Assembly (NCBI GenBank): GCA_964619935.1
Contig: CAZUGO010000040.1
Span: 1 to 64,000, forward strand
Direction of reading: 5' to 3'
Length of the DNA stretch: 64,000 nucleotides
From: CAZUGO01 sp964619935
GTDB taxonomy: Bacteria; Planctomycetota; Phycisphaerae; UBA1845; CAIVHJ01
How positions within the stretch are numbered: position 1 is the stretch's first letter; each line of letters opens with the position of its first letter. The position numbers and the translations under genes were made by a program. The notes under the pieces were generated by a model that was not told the DNA's origin, searched no databases, and was given only the letters and a program-made list of their open reading frames with translations. This document shows, piece by piece, positions 1 to 7,798 of this stretch.

Positions 1-1
1 C

Positions 2-1051
2 GACCGCGAGAGCTTGGCCCGCTACATGACCGGCGCGGTCGAGGCCTCGCGCGAACGGCCCGTGCTCATCGATCAGTTCCTGAGCAACGCCACGGAAATC
101 GACGTCGACGCGCTCTGCGACGGCACGGAAGTGATCGTCGCGGGGGTTATGCAACACATCGAAGAGGCGGGGGTTCACTCCGGCGACAGCGCCTGCGTGT
201 TGCCGCCCTACGACTTGAGCGAAGGCGTGCTCGAACGGTTGAAGGAACAGACCCGAGCGTTGGCGCACGAACTCAACGTCGTCGGCTTGATGAACATTCA
301 ATTCGCCGTGCAAGGCGACACCATTTTTCTGCTCGAAGTGAATCCACGCGCCTCGCGCACCGTGCCGTTCGTGAGCAAGGCGACCGGGCTGCCGCTCGCC
401 AAAATCGCCGCACGCGCGATGGCCGGACAGTCGCTGGCGTCGCAAGGCGTGACGGAAGACCCCACGCCGGACTTTGTCTCCGTGAAAGAAGTCGTGTTGC
501 CATTCATAAAATTTCCCGGCGTCGATATTTTGCTCGGCCCCGAAATGCGCAGCACCGGCGAAGTCATGGGCATTGATCGCGACTTTGCCAGGGCCTTCGC
601 CAAGGCTCAGATCGCCGCCGGGCAGGCCCTGCCCACCGAAGGCACCGTGTATGTAAGCGTGAATGATCGCGACAAGCCGTTCATCCTGCCGATGGCCCGG
701 GCACTGCACGACATGGGGTTTAACCTGGTCGCCACCCGCGGGACGCATGCCCGGCTCCGGGCTTCCGGATTGCCGTGCACGATGGTCCCGACGCTGCAGG
801 AGGACGCCACCGGGAACGCCATCGCCCGGATGGCCGGCGGCGGCTTGCAACTGGCCATCAATACCGCCACCCACACCGGCCGGTATACCGACGAAGGCCA
901 GATCCGCGCCGCGGCGGTGCGGCATCGCGTGCCCCTGATCACCACGCTGACCGAGGCCCAGGCGGCGGTCGAGGCCATCGCGGCGATGCGCCGGCAAGCG
1001 CTGTCCGTTACCGCCCTGCAGGACTACTTTCAACCGCCGAAGGGACGCTGA
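2..1051 (+). CDS. carB: carbamoyl-phosphate synthase large subunit, C-terminal part
   Basis: The window opens inside this gene; 349 codons remain. CarB makes carbamoyl phosphate from bicarbonate, ATP and ammonia supplied by CarA, for arginine and pyrimidine synthesis. The visible part holds the end of the second ATP-grasp half (motif 'FLLEVNPRASRT' near residue 113, followed by 'VPFVSKATGLPLAKIAARAM') and then the MGS-like allosteric domain beginning 'GTVYVSVNDRDK'. The stop codon overlaps the carA start (ATGA), so the two are translationally coupled. The order carB-carA is the reverse of the usual arrangement. The N-terminal part lies outside the window. Confidence 0.95.
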   Translation, partial: DRESLARYMTGAVEASRERPVLIDQFLSNATEIDVDALCDGTEVIVAGVMQHIEEAGVHSGDSACVLPPYDLSEGVLERLKEQTRALAHELNVVGLMNIQFAVQGDTIFLLEVNPRASRTVPFVSKATGLPLAKIAARAMAGQSLASQGVTEDPTPDFVSVKEVVLPFIKFPGVDILLGPEMRSTGEVMGIDRDFARAFAKAQIAAGQALPTEGTVYVSVNDRDKPFILPMARALHDMGFNLVATRGTHARLRASGLPCTMVPTLQEDATGNAIARMAGGGLQLAINTATHTGRYTDEGQIRAAAVRHRVPLITTLTEAQAAVEAIAAMRRQALSVTALQDYFQPPKGR

Positions 1052-2181
1052 TGATCCCCAAACCCGATGGCATGCTGGCCCTGGAAGACGGCAGCGTTTT
1101 CTGTGGCTATTCGTTTGGCGCCCGCGGGACGGCCGGCGGAGAGGCCGTCTTTCACACGGGAATGACCGGGTACCAGGAAGTGCTCAGCGATCCTTCGTAC
1201 TGCGGTCAAATCGTCACCATGACCTATCCGCTGATCGGAAACTACGGCGTGAACGCCGATGACTTCGAATCAGATCACCTGGATCTATCCGGGTTCATCG
1301 TGCGCGAGCTACCACCCAGGTACAGCAACTACCGGGCAAACCACAGCCTGAACGACTTCCTGGGCGACCGCGGAGTCCTGGGGCTGTGGGGTGTCGACAC
1401 CCGTGCAGTGACCCGCCGACTGAGGGACCACGGCTCGCTGAGGGGCGTGCTGTCCACCGACATCCTGGATCCGCAGGCGCTCTGCCGGCTGGCGGCCGCC
1501 CTGCCGCGGATGTCCGGCCAGAACCTGGCCGTCCGAGTCGCCGGGCGGGCGCCGGAGGGCTGGCCCGCCGGGCCCTCGGGGGCAGCCCGCTTTCGCGTCG
1601 CAGCCTTGGACTGCGGCATCAAATACAACATCCTGCGGATGCTCAGCCGGCGCGGTTGCGAGATCGTGAGCATGTCGGGCCTGTGTGCTCCCGAGGCGGT
1701 CTTGGAGCAGCGCCCCGACGGCATTCTGGTCGGCAATGGTCCCGGGGATCCCAGCGCCGTCGCTGCCGCCATCGGAACCCTCCGTGCACTACTCGACAAG
1801 GTGCCGCTGTTCGGCATCTGCCTCGGTCAACAACTGCTGGGCTGCGCCCTGGGCTGTGACATTGCGAAGCTCAAGTTCGGCCACCACGGCGCCAACCATC
1901 CGGTCCGCAACCTCGCTACCGGGCGCATCGAAATCACCAGTCAGAATCACGGGTTCGCCGTGGTTGCCGCTGCACTCGACCGCGTCGGGGCCTACGCCAC
2001 CCACATCAATCTCAACGATCACAGCCTGGAAGGCTTCGCCCACCGCAGCCTCCCGCTGTTTGCGGTGCAGTATCACCCCGAGGCTGCCCCCGGCCCGCAT
2101 GACGCCGGCTACCTGTTCGACCATTTCCTGCAGATGATGGCCACCGGCCGGGTGCCCGACGGCTTGAAGGTGGGACCGTAA
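1051..2181 (+). CDS. carA: carbamoyl-phosphate synthase small subunit (glutamine amidotransferase)
   Basis: 376 aa. This subunit hydrolyses glutamine and passes ammonia to CarB. The N-terminal CPSase small-chain domain begins 'LALEDGSVFCGYSFGA'. The C-terminal class I amidotransferase domain carries the nucleophile in 'FGICLGQQLLG' and the His-x-Glu pair in 'QYHPEAAPGPHD'. Length is normal for the family. The start was chosen at the ATG overlapping the carB stop, preceded by AAGGGA; the longer reading in this frame runs back into carB coding sequence. An 18-bp hairpin lies just beyond the stop. Confidence 0.95.
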   Translation: MIPKPDGMLALEDGSVFCGYSFGARGTAGGEAVFHTGMTGYQEVLSDPSYCGQIVTMTYPLIGNYGVNADDFESDHLDLSGFIVRELPPRYSNYRANHSLNDFLGDRGVLGLWGVDTRAVTRRLRDHGSLRGVLSTDILDPQALCRLAAALPRMSGQNLAVRVAGRAPEGWPAGPSGAARFRVAALDCGIKYNILRMLSRRGCEIVSMSGLCAPEAVLEQRPDGILVGNGPGDPSAVAAAIGTLRALLDKVPLFGICLGQQLLGCALGCDIAKLKFGHHGANHPVRNLATGRIEITSQNHGFAVVAAALDRVGAYATHINLNDHSLEGFAHRSLPLFAVQYHPEAAPGPHDAGYLFDHFLQMMATGRVPDGLKVGP

Positions 2182-2186
2182 AAACC

Positions 2187-2227
2187 GGATTCCCCCCGCA
2201 GGCGCCAGCCGCCTGCGGAGGGAATCC
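2187..2227. terminator. bidirectional hairpin terminator between convergent genes
   Basis: An 18-bp inverted repeat (2187-2204 with 2210-2227, one mismatch, 5-nt loop) sits between the 3' ends of carA and the convergent FG-GAP gene. Read on the minus strand it is followed by GGTTTTT, a reasonable T-run, so it fits best as the terminator of the minus-strand gene. It can also fold in carA mRNA. Confidence 0.65.
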
Positions 2228-2260
2228 TCACTGGTATCTCGCCGGACTCGGCCGACCGGA

Positions 2261-3739
2261 TTACTCGCACAATCCCCAATTGCTCAGCAGGATGGCCAGA
2301 TCATCGCCGTTGACCGTGCCGTCGCCGCTGATGTCAGCGATGGGGTCGTCGGTGTTCCACACGCCGAGCATGCGGGCCATGTCGCGGCTGTCGGTCATGC
2401 CATCGTTGTTCAGATCGCCCGGACAGGAATCCCCCCCGGCACTGCCGTCGCAACTGCTGTCGAAGATGAATGCCGATCCCGAGAAGAAGCCGCCGCCCTC
2501 GAACAAGTCGGTTCCTTCAGCACCCGAGATCACCAGGTCACCGGACACGGCGACCGACGTGCCGAGCCAGTCGTCCCAGTAAGCCGCCGAATCGGTGGCC
2601 TTGGCTTCAGCGATCCAGGATTGACCGGCTCGCCGGAAAACATACACCGCCCCGGTGGCCGGCCAGGGGGCGAGGTCGGCGCCCTTGGCTCCCACCGCAA
2701 TGGTGTCGCCGTCGATACCCACCGAGTAGCCGAACTTGTCATAGGCGGTCCCGTCGAACGCGGCCAGCTTGGCCTGCTGTGACCAATCCAGACCGTTAAA
2801 CCCGAACGCGTAGGCCGCCCCCGATTGGGTGAGGCCGTTGCCGCTGTTGTTGCGGGCTCCCACCACGATGGTGTCTCCGGAAATGGCCACCGAGAATCCC
2901 AACTCGTCGCCCGCCGCCCCATCGCTAGCCGTTAGCTTGGCTTCTTCGGTCCATGGGCAGGTATCCTCCGGGCAATCGTTCGGGGAGAATCGAAAGGCAT
3001 ATGCCGCCCCTGCATTGCTGCCCATCTCATCCTCTCGCTCGGCGCCCACGACAATCGCCTGACCGGAGATGGCCACCGAAGTTCCAAAATAATCCGTCAC
3101 TCCGCCATCCGAAGCGGTCAGGGTTGCTTCCAACTGAAACAGCGAGCCCTGCAGGCGGAACACGTAAGCGGCGCCCGCATTAAAGTTGGCCAGATCCGCC
3201 GAGCGGGCCCCCACCAGGGCAGCATCCCCCGACAAATCTACCGAGGCGCCGAAATGGTCATTGCCATTCCCAGACGTGAGCTTCTGGACCTCAGTCCACT
3301 CCGAGCCATCGAAAGCAAACACGTAGACGGCACCCGCCCCGCTAGCACCGACCATCGCCAGGTCACCCAGGATGGCCACGGACGATCCGAACCTGCCCAA
3401 GGCCTGCGGATCGCTCGGGACCAGCTTGGTCTCCGACCAACCGGAGGCGTTCTCGGTGTAGATGTACGCGGTGCCAGCCTTGTCCAAACCGTCGGTCTCG
3501 GCGTAGTAGGCGCCCACGATCACTTGGTGATCCTGCACGTCCACCGCAATACCGAAGCGATCGCCGGCCCTCGTGTCGCTGGGAATCAACTCGGCCGACT
3601 CGTTCAACAGGCACGGCTGTGCCAGCACCACCTGCGAAGCCAGCACCACCGTGCCAATCGCAACCACCAGACCTGCCAGCGTACCGGCCGCACGCCCACC
3701 CCGCCTGTACTCTTGCCAGCGAATATCCTGCTTGCACAT
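2261..3739 (-). CDS. secreted FG-GAP repeat protein with C-terminal dockerin-like repeats
   Basis: 492 aa. The start at 3739 is preceded by GGAGGGAC at good spacing. A longer in-frame reading upstream has no such site. The N-terminus has a basic stretch then a hydrophobic segment ending 'VVLAQPC', a likely signal peptide. The body has about seven FG-GAP-like repeats (for example 'DRFGIAVDVQDHQVIVGAYY', 'DELGFSVAISGDTIVVGA'), predicting a beta-propeller. The end carries two calcium-loop repeats ('DLNNDGMTDSRDMARMLGVW', 'DISGDGTVNGDDLAILLSNW') of the planctomycete dockerin style. Probably exported and surface-associated; ligand unknown. Confidence 0.85.
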   Translation of the reverse strand: MCKQDIRWQEYRRGGRAAGTLAGLVVAIGTVVLASQVVLAQPCLLNESAELIPSDTRAGDRFGIAVDVQDHQVIVGAYYAETDGLDKAGTAYIYTENASGWSETKLVPSDPQALGRFGSSVAILGDLAMVGASGAGAVYVFAFDGSEWTEVQKLTSGNGNDHFGASVDLSGDAALVGARSADLANFNAGAAYVFRLQGSLFQLEATLTASDGGVTDYFGTSVAISGQAIVVGAEREDEMGSNAGAAYAFRFSPNDCPEDTCPWTEEAKLTASDGAAGDELGFSVAISGDTIVVGARNNSGNGLTQSGAAYAFGFNGLDWSQQAKLAAFDGTAYDKFGYSVGIDGDTIAVGAKGADLAPWPATGAVYVFRRAGQSWIAEAKATDSAAYWDDWLGTSVAVSGDLVISGAEGTDLFEGGGFFSGSAFIFDSSCDGSAGGDSCPGDLNNDGMTDSRDMARMLGVWNTDDPIADISGDGTVNGDDLAILLSNWGLCE

Positions 3740-4408
3740 GTCCTGTGTCCCTCCAATCACGACGTGGTCCGGACCGATGACGCGTCCGAACTGAAGCCTG
3801 CCTTGACAATCCTGCAGGACAGCGCCCCCGTTGGCCTGTGACCCGCCTGATCGCCCCCGAAGTGCCCGTTTCCCTTGCGGGTCTGGCGTCGGAACCCGGA
3901 CACTGCCGAGGATCCTATTGACCCGCATCCGCCACCCGCCGCGTCGTGCAACGCTGAGACTGCGTGGCGGCGAACAAGTATGCAATACCAATTTGGGATT
4001 TCTGGAGAAAATAGGCAATTTCGCTCCTTTGGCTACTGGGCACCCACCCCGTCGTTCCGAATCCTCCCGATTATTGGAGCGACGACGCGAGAACCACCTT
4101 ACCGAAACGAGCTTCTGGGACCTACTCTGCAAGCAAGTAGTGCCTGCCTGGCTTGCGGGTCGCACAACCCGCGACTTCTTTGCGTATCAGCGGTCGAGCC
4201 CAAACTCAAGAACCCGGACAGCAGACATTCGAATTGTCGGTCGTCACAAGTGGACTATCAACTTGAACCGAAAAAAGCTGAGAGACCAGGTCATCCGTGT
4301 GGGAGCGATTGTTTTTCTTAACACCTTGGGCCGCAACTTTGGTTATAGTTCGTGTGCCAGAAACGAGATTAGAGATTACCAGACGTTCGCACCCTCGCCC
4401 TGGGCCAA
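3740..4408. other. noncoding stretch, nothing recognised
   Basis: About 670 bases between the start of the FG-GAP gene and the end of the DUF2723-type gene. Open frames here are short, overlap each other on both strands and show no recognisable protein. Base composition is clearly lower in GC around 3960-4350 than in the neighbours. It should contain the promoter of the FG-GAP gene, but I could not pick a convincing pair of boxes. Confidence 0.5.
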
Positions 4409-5617
4409 TCACTCGCCGGCGGCCTCAATGGCGGTGATTTCGGAGACCAGTTCCCGGACTTTATCAAGGCGGCCCTGCTCGCGATAGATCCGGACCAGGT
4501 TTCGTCGGGGAGTCAAGTAGTGCGGGTCCATCTCGCGGGCCTGCTCCAGGAAGCGGATGGCCTCTGCCGCCAGCCCGTGTTCGGCCAGCGCACTGCCGAT
4601 ATTGTTCGGGCACTCCTTGACCCCCCAGAGCAGTTTAGCACTGCGCTCGAAATCGGCCAAGGCCGCTTCTCTGAGGCCCAGGCGAAGTCGTTCCAGCGCT
4701 CGGAAGAAGTAGTAATCAGATTGGATGTGGGCAGCCCCGAGGTCGGCCACGGACGGCGTTCCGGTCAGGTTCCGATAGGCGATGCCAGACCACGGTGCTG
4801 CCGGATCGACGGCGTGACCTCGGGGAAGCAGGTGATAGACCAGCCCCACCGGAACAAGCGTTGCGCCGGCAATGAATGGAGCCGACTTGACCGTGTAGTA
4901 TACCGGCCGCCGCGCGTTGTGAATGATCCAGGCGGCCCGCTGATCGCGATCCGCCGGCGGCGGGCGGCCGACACCGGCGGCCAGGTCCTCGACCACGGCA
5001 TCATCGACGTATCCGTACTTGTCGGCGATGGTCACCCCCGGTGCCAACCCTTCCACCAGGACGGCATATATCAATGGAAAGGTAGTGTGGTCGCCGGAGG
5101 GAAAGACGACGGCATCATGGCGCATGCTCGCCAGGAGGCTGCGGGCGTGATCGTACGCATACCAGTAGTTGCGATAATTACAGCGCTCCAGATTGCCGAA
5201 CACCGGCAGAACCGCGCTTGCCAGCAAGGCACCGCCGGCGGTCGCCCTCAGCCAGGGCGACCGGTGCTCACCCAACCGTGCCCAGGCGGCATCCAGCAAG
5301 AAGGCCAATGCAATGACCAGAGCCGCCGATAGGGGGATGAAGAATACACGCATCGCAAACCGGAAGGTGCGATCGAGGTCGATGTTGGAGATCAGAAGGA
5401 ATAGACCGCCGCAGGAAGCCAGCAGGAGCAGAACCAGGCCCGTCCAGGGATGGCGACGGCGAAACATGATCGCCAGACCGGCAAGCCCGCCGAGCGCCAG
5501 CGGCGGTGTCACATCATCGGCCAGTACGCCGGCCGCGTAGGCCAATTGATCGACAGGGGTTGGCGGGACTTCTGCACTGGAAACGGCCCCCTGCGGAGTG
5601 GAACAACTGGGCCACAT
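4409..5617 (-). pseudogene. 5'-truncated DUF2723-family membrane protein with TPR tail
   Basis: 402 codons remain open. Four hydrophobic segments (residues about 36-52, 58-76, 86-110 and 122-140) are followed by a periplasmic domain with the DUF2723-type signature: 'RNYWYAYDHARSLL', then 'FPSGDHTTFPLIYA' and 'ADKYGYVDD'. The end is TPR-like ('AIRFLEQAREMDPHYLTPRR'). Family members have a long N-terminal multi-membrane catalytic-type region, often hundreds of residues, which is absent here. An in-frame TGA lies four codons upstream of the first ATG, and the next 190 bases upstream do not encode the missing part. The ATG lies in the loop of a hairpin. I read it as a gene that lost its 5' part; a functional short version cannot be excluded. 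Confidence 0.65.
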
Positions 5618-5640
5618 CAGGTTCGTTCAACTCCGCAGGG
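5589..5640. repeat. inverted repeat at the truncated end of the DUF2723-type gene
   Basis: An 11-bp perfect stem (5589-5599 with 5630-5640) can extend inward through an imperfect second stem (GAAC...GTTC region). The loop contains the only ATG available to the 402-codon frame. It may be a terminator-like element at a deletion breakpoint or an element that hides the start codon. Confidence 0.5.
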
Positions 5641-5808
5641 TTTGCGGCCTCTACATAGCAACACCCTCCCGGCGGCCACCCCACGTGGCCGGCTGAGCAT
5701 GATCCAGCATTCAATCCCTAAGGGCGGAACCCCGGCGGGCGACTCACGCAGAAATGCAGGAGCGGCTGGAACTCACTGAGAAAATGATGATGTTGGCCAT
5801 GGGCATGG

Positions 5809-6750
5809 CTATTGCGGGAGCGCTTGCCGACCGTGGAGGTGCAAGAACCATTCGGCTGCCCCGATGGCTCCCGCGCTGTCCCCCAAGGTCGCCAGTCCGA
5901 CTTGCGGGCTGTCGTCGGCCAGGGTCCAGGCGAGTTCGGCCAGCGCCCGGCGCACCGGCGCCAGAAGTGCGTCTCCCGCCGCGGAAATCCCACCGCCCAG
6001 GATGACCCGTTGTGGATTGAGCACGTGTTGCAGGTTGACGCATGCGATGGCGATGGCCTTACAACACTGCGCCCACAAGTCCCCCAGGGTGGGGTCGCCG
6101 CGGAGCGCGGCGGCAATGATGTCAGGCACGTCGACGTCGCTGTCGGCCCCCAGGCGGCGCGCACGCTCCCGGAGGTGGGTCCCGCTGGCGAAGGCTTCCA
6201 GGCAGCCATCCTGCCCGCAGCCACAGCGGGCACCGCTGCCCGGCAGCACAATCATATGACCCAACTCGCCGGCATTGCCAAAATGCCCGTGGACCAGGGC
6301 TCCGTGCTGGATCACCCCGCCGCCCACACCCGTCCCCAGGGTCAGCATGCACATGTCGGTGGTGCCGCGGCCAGCTCCGCGGCAGAACTCCCCGAAGGCC
6401 GCGGCATTGCCATCGTTGGTCAGGCTCACCCGGCACCCGGTCAGGTCCGCCAGCCGATCACGCAGCGGAACGCCCTCCCAACCCGGCAGATTGGCCGACC
6501 GCAGCACCACCCCCTCGGCGATGTTCAACGGTCCGGGTGACCCCACCCCAATGCCCAAGATCTGGTCCAGCGACGTGCCGTGCCGCGCGCAGGCGATGCG
6601 GGCCGCCTCGTGCAGCCGCCCAATCACCCCATCCGGGCCGTCCTGGGCAGCGGTGGCCAGCGAAACCAGGGGACCACAACCCTGGTCATCCCGGACCACA
6701 CTCTTAATGAAGGTCCCGCCCAGGTCCAAGCCGACAACGCGGCGATTCAT
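5809..6750 (-). CDS. ROK-family sugar kinase (glucokinase-like)
   Basis: 313 aa. ROK kinases phosphorylate glucose or related sugars with ATP. Seen: N-terminal phosphate-binding motif 'GLDLGGTFIKSVV', second ATP-binding motif 'LTLGTGVGGG', the ROK signature 'GNAGELGH', and the zinc site 'CGCGQDGCLEAFAS'. No DNA-binding domain is fused, so it is a kinase and not a ROK repressor. Start set at ATG 6750, with GGGAAG nine bases upstream; a GTG six bases earlier is possible. The upstream MEMO gene ends 6 bases before it, so the two are probably cotranscribed. The exact sugar is not determinable. Confidence 0.9.
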   Translation of the reverse strand: MNRRVVGLDLGGTFIKSVVRDDQGCGPLVSLATAAQDGPDGVIGRLHEAARIACARHGTSLDQILGIGVGSPGPLNIAEGVVLRSANLPGWEGVPLRDRLADLTGCRVSLTNDGNAAAFGEFCRGAGRGTTDMCMLTLGTGVGGGVIQHGALVHGHFGNAGELGHMIVLPGSGARCGCGQDGCLEAFASGTHLRERARRLGADSDVDVPDIIAAALRGDPTLGDLWAQCCKAIAIACVNLQHVLNPQRVILGGGISAAGDALLAPVRRALAELAWTLADDSPQVGLATLGDSAGAIGAAEWFLHLHGRQALPQ

Positions 6751-6756
6751 ATGCAC

Positions 6757-7632
6757 TTACTTCCCAAAGAGGATCCCGGCATAGCCGACCGCGTCAGCCA
6801 CGTGGGCGGCTGCCCCGGCGGGACACATCTCGCGGCTGGTGGTGTGTTCGAGGAGCACCGCTCGGATCGCCCCCAGCTCGCCACACGCCGCGATCGTGGC
6901 GGCGACCGCACCGCTGCCACAGGCATTGTGGTGCTTTGCCGCCTCCTGCACCACGCCGGCCGCATCCAGGGCCAGGATGCGATCGATCATCCGGCGGTCG
7001 TTGACCTGCCGAGCCCAGTCCAGACCTTCGGCGCCGATGCCGTGTGAGGTCATGCCGTAGCGTGGCCCGTAATGCGTCAGATCGGAGGTGCCCAGCACTG
7101 CCACGGCCACACCGCTGCGCCGAATCACCTGCCCCAGGGCCACCCCGATTGGCGTTGCTTCCGCGACCGGCGGCACCATCACCGGCAGAATGGTTGCCGA
7201 CGGGAACAACACCTGGACGAAGGGAATCTGGACTTCGAGCGAGTGTTCCAGGCGGTGCGCGCCAAGGTCGGCTGCGGCCAAGTCGCAGTGCGTCAGAAGC
7301 AGGGCGGCCAGCGCTTCGTCGACGGCCACCCGGCCCAGGGGTGTCTGCCAGGCACCCCGATCATAGACCGCCGCGGTTCGCCTGCGGGCGGCGTGCATGG
7401 CACCGCACAGCACCACCGTTTGCGGCCGAACGTCAGTGGCCAGGGCCCGGAACACCCGCCCGCCGATCTTTCCGCTGTAGGTCCAGCCGGCATGCGGTAC
7501 GATTCCGCCAATGGCCTGGAAGGGCTGGTCGGGCACATTGGCTTGGTCGGGGATGCAGGCGGTCGCCTGGCGGCGGCACTTGGCCGGTGCGGCATCATAG
7601 AACTGGCCGGCGACGATGGGCTGGCGAAGCAT
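6757..7632 (-). CDS. MEMO1-family protein (AmmeMemoRadiSam system protein B type)
   Basis: 291 aa. The family resembles class III extradiol dioxygenases; its bacterial role is unsettled. Seen: N-terminal 'MLRQPIVAGQFYDAAP', 'GGIVPHAGWTYSG' (conserved His), 'RLEHSLEVQIPFVQ', 'LGTSDLTHYGPRYG', and late 'HHNACGSGAVAA'. Length is typical. The ATG at 7632 has GAGAGG nine bases upstream; a longer in-frame reading is unsupported. The usual partners, a radical SAM enzyme and an AMMECR1 protein, are not beside it. Instead it leads a two-gene unit with the ROK kinase. Confidence 0.88.
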   Translation of the reverse strand: MLRQPIVAGQFYDAAPAKCRRQATACIPDQANVPDQPFQAIGGIVPHAGWTYSGKIGGRVFRALATDVRPQTVVLCGAMHAARRRTAAVYDRGAWQTPLGRVAVDEALAALLLTHCDLAAADLGAHRLEHSLEVQIPFVQVLFPSATILPVMVPPVAEATPIGVALGQVIRRSGVAVAVLGTSDLTHYGPRYGMTSHGIGAEGLDWARQVNDRRMIDRILALDAAGVVQEAAKHHNACGSGAVAATIAACGELGAIRAVLLEHTTSREMCPAGAAAHVADAVGYAGILFGK

Positions 7633-7677
7633 GATCAGGCCTCTCGCAACGGCACTGGGGAGCCCGCGGACCCCTGT

Positions 7678-7706
7678 ATTGTAGCGCAGTAGCTCCCGCG
7701 GCTCAA
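7678..7706 (-). promoter_or_regulatory. predicted sigma-70 promoter for the MEMO-ROK unit
   Basis: On the minus strand TTGAGC (7706-7701), a 17-base spacer and TACAAT (7683-7678) precede the ATG at 7632 by about 45 bases. Boxes and spacing fit the sigma-70 consensus well; no other evidence. Confidence 0.5.
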
Positions 7707-7798
7707 ACTGGACGCCGGCGAGGCGGTGGGCTAGATTACGACATTCGGTAAACCGGTCACGACCTGCACGCGCTGAGCCGACAATGTGAGGGCGATCG

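Noticed and set aside
5589..5640. Imperfect hairpin with GTTCAAC, resembling an integron attC site
   Set aside because: The R-box-like heptamer is internal, the outer ends do not match, and no integrase or cassette array is present.
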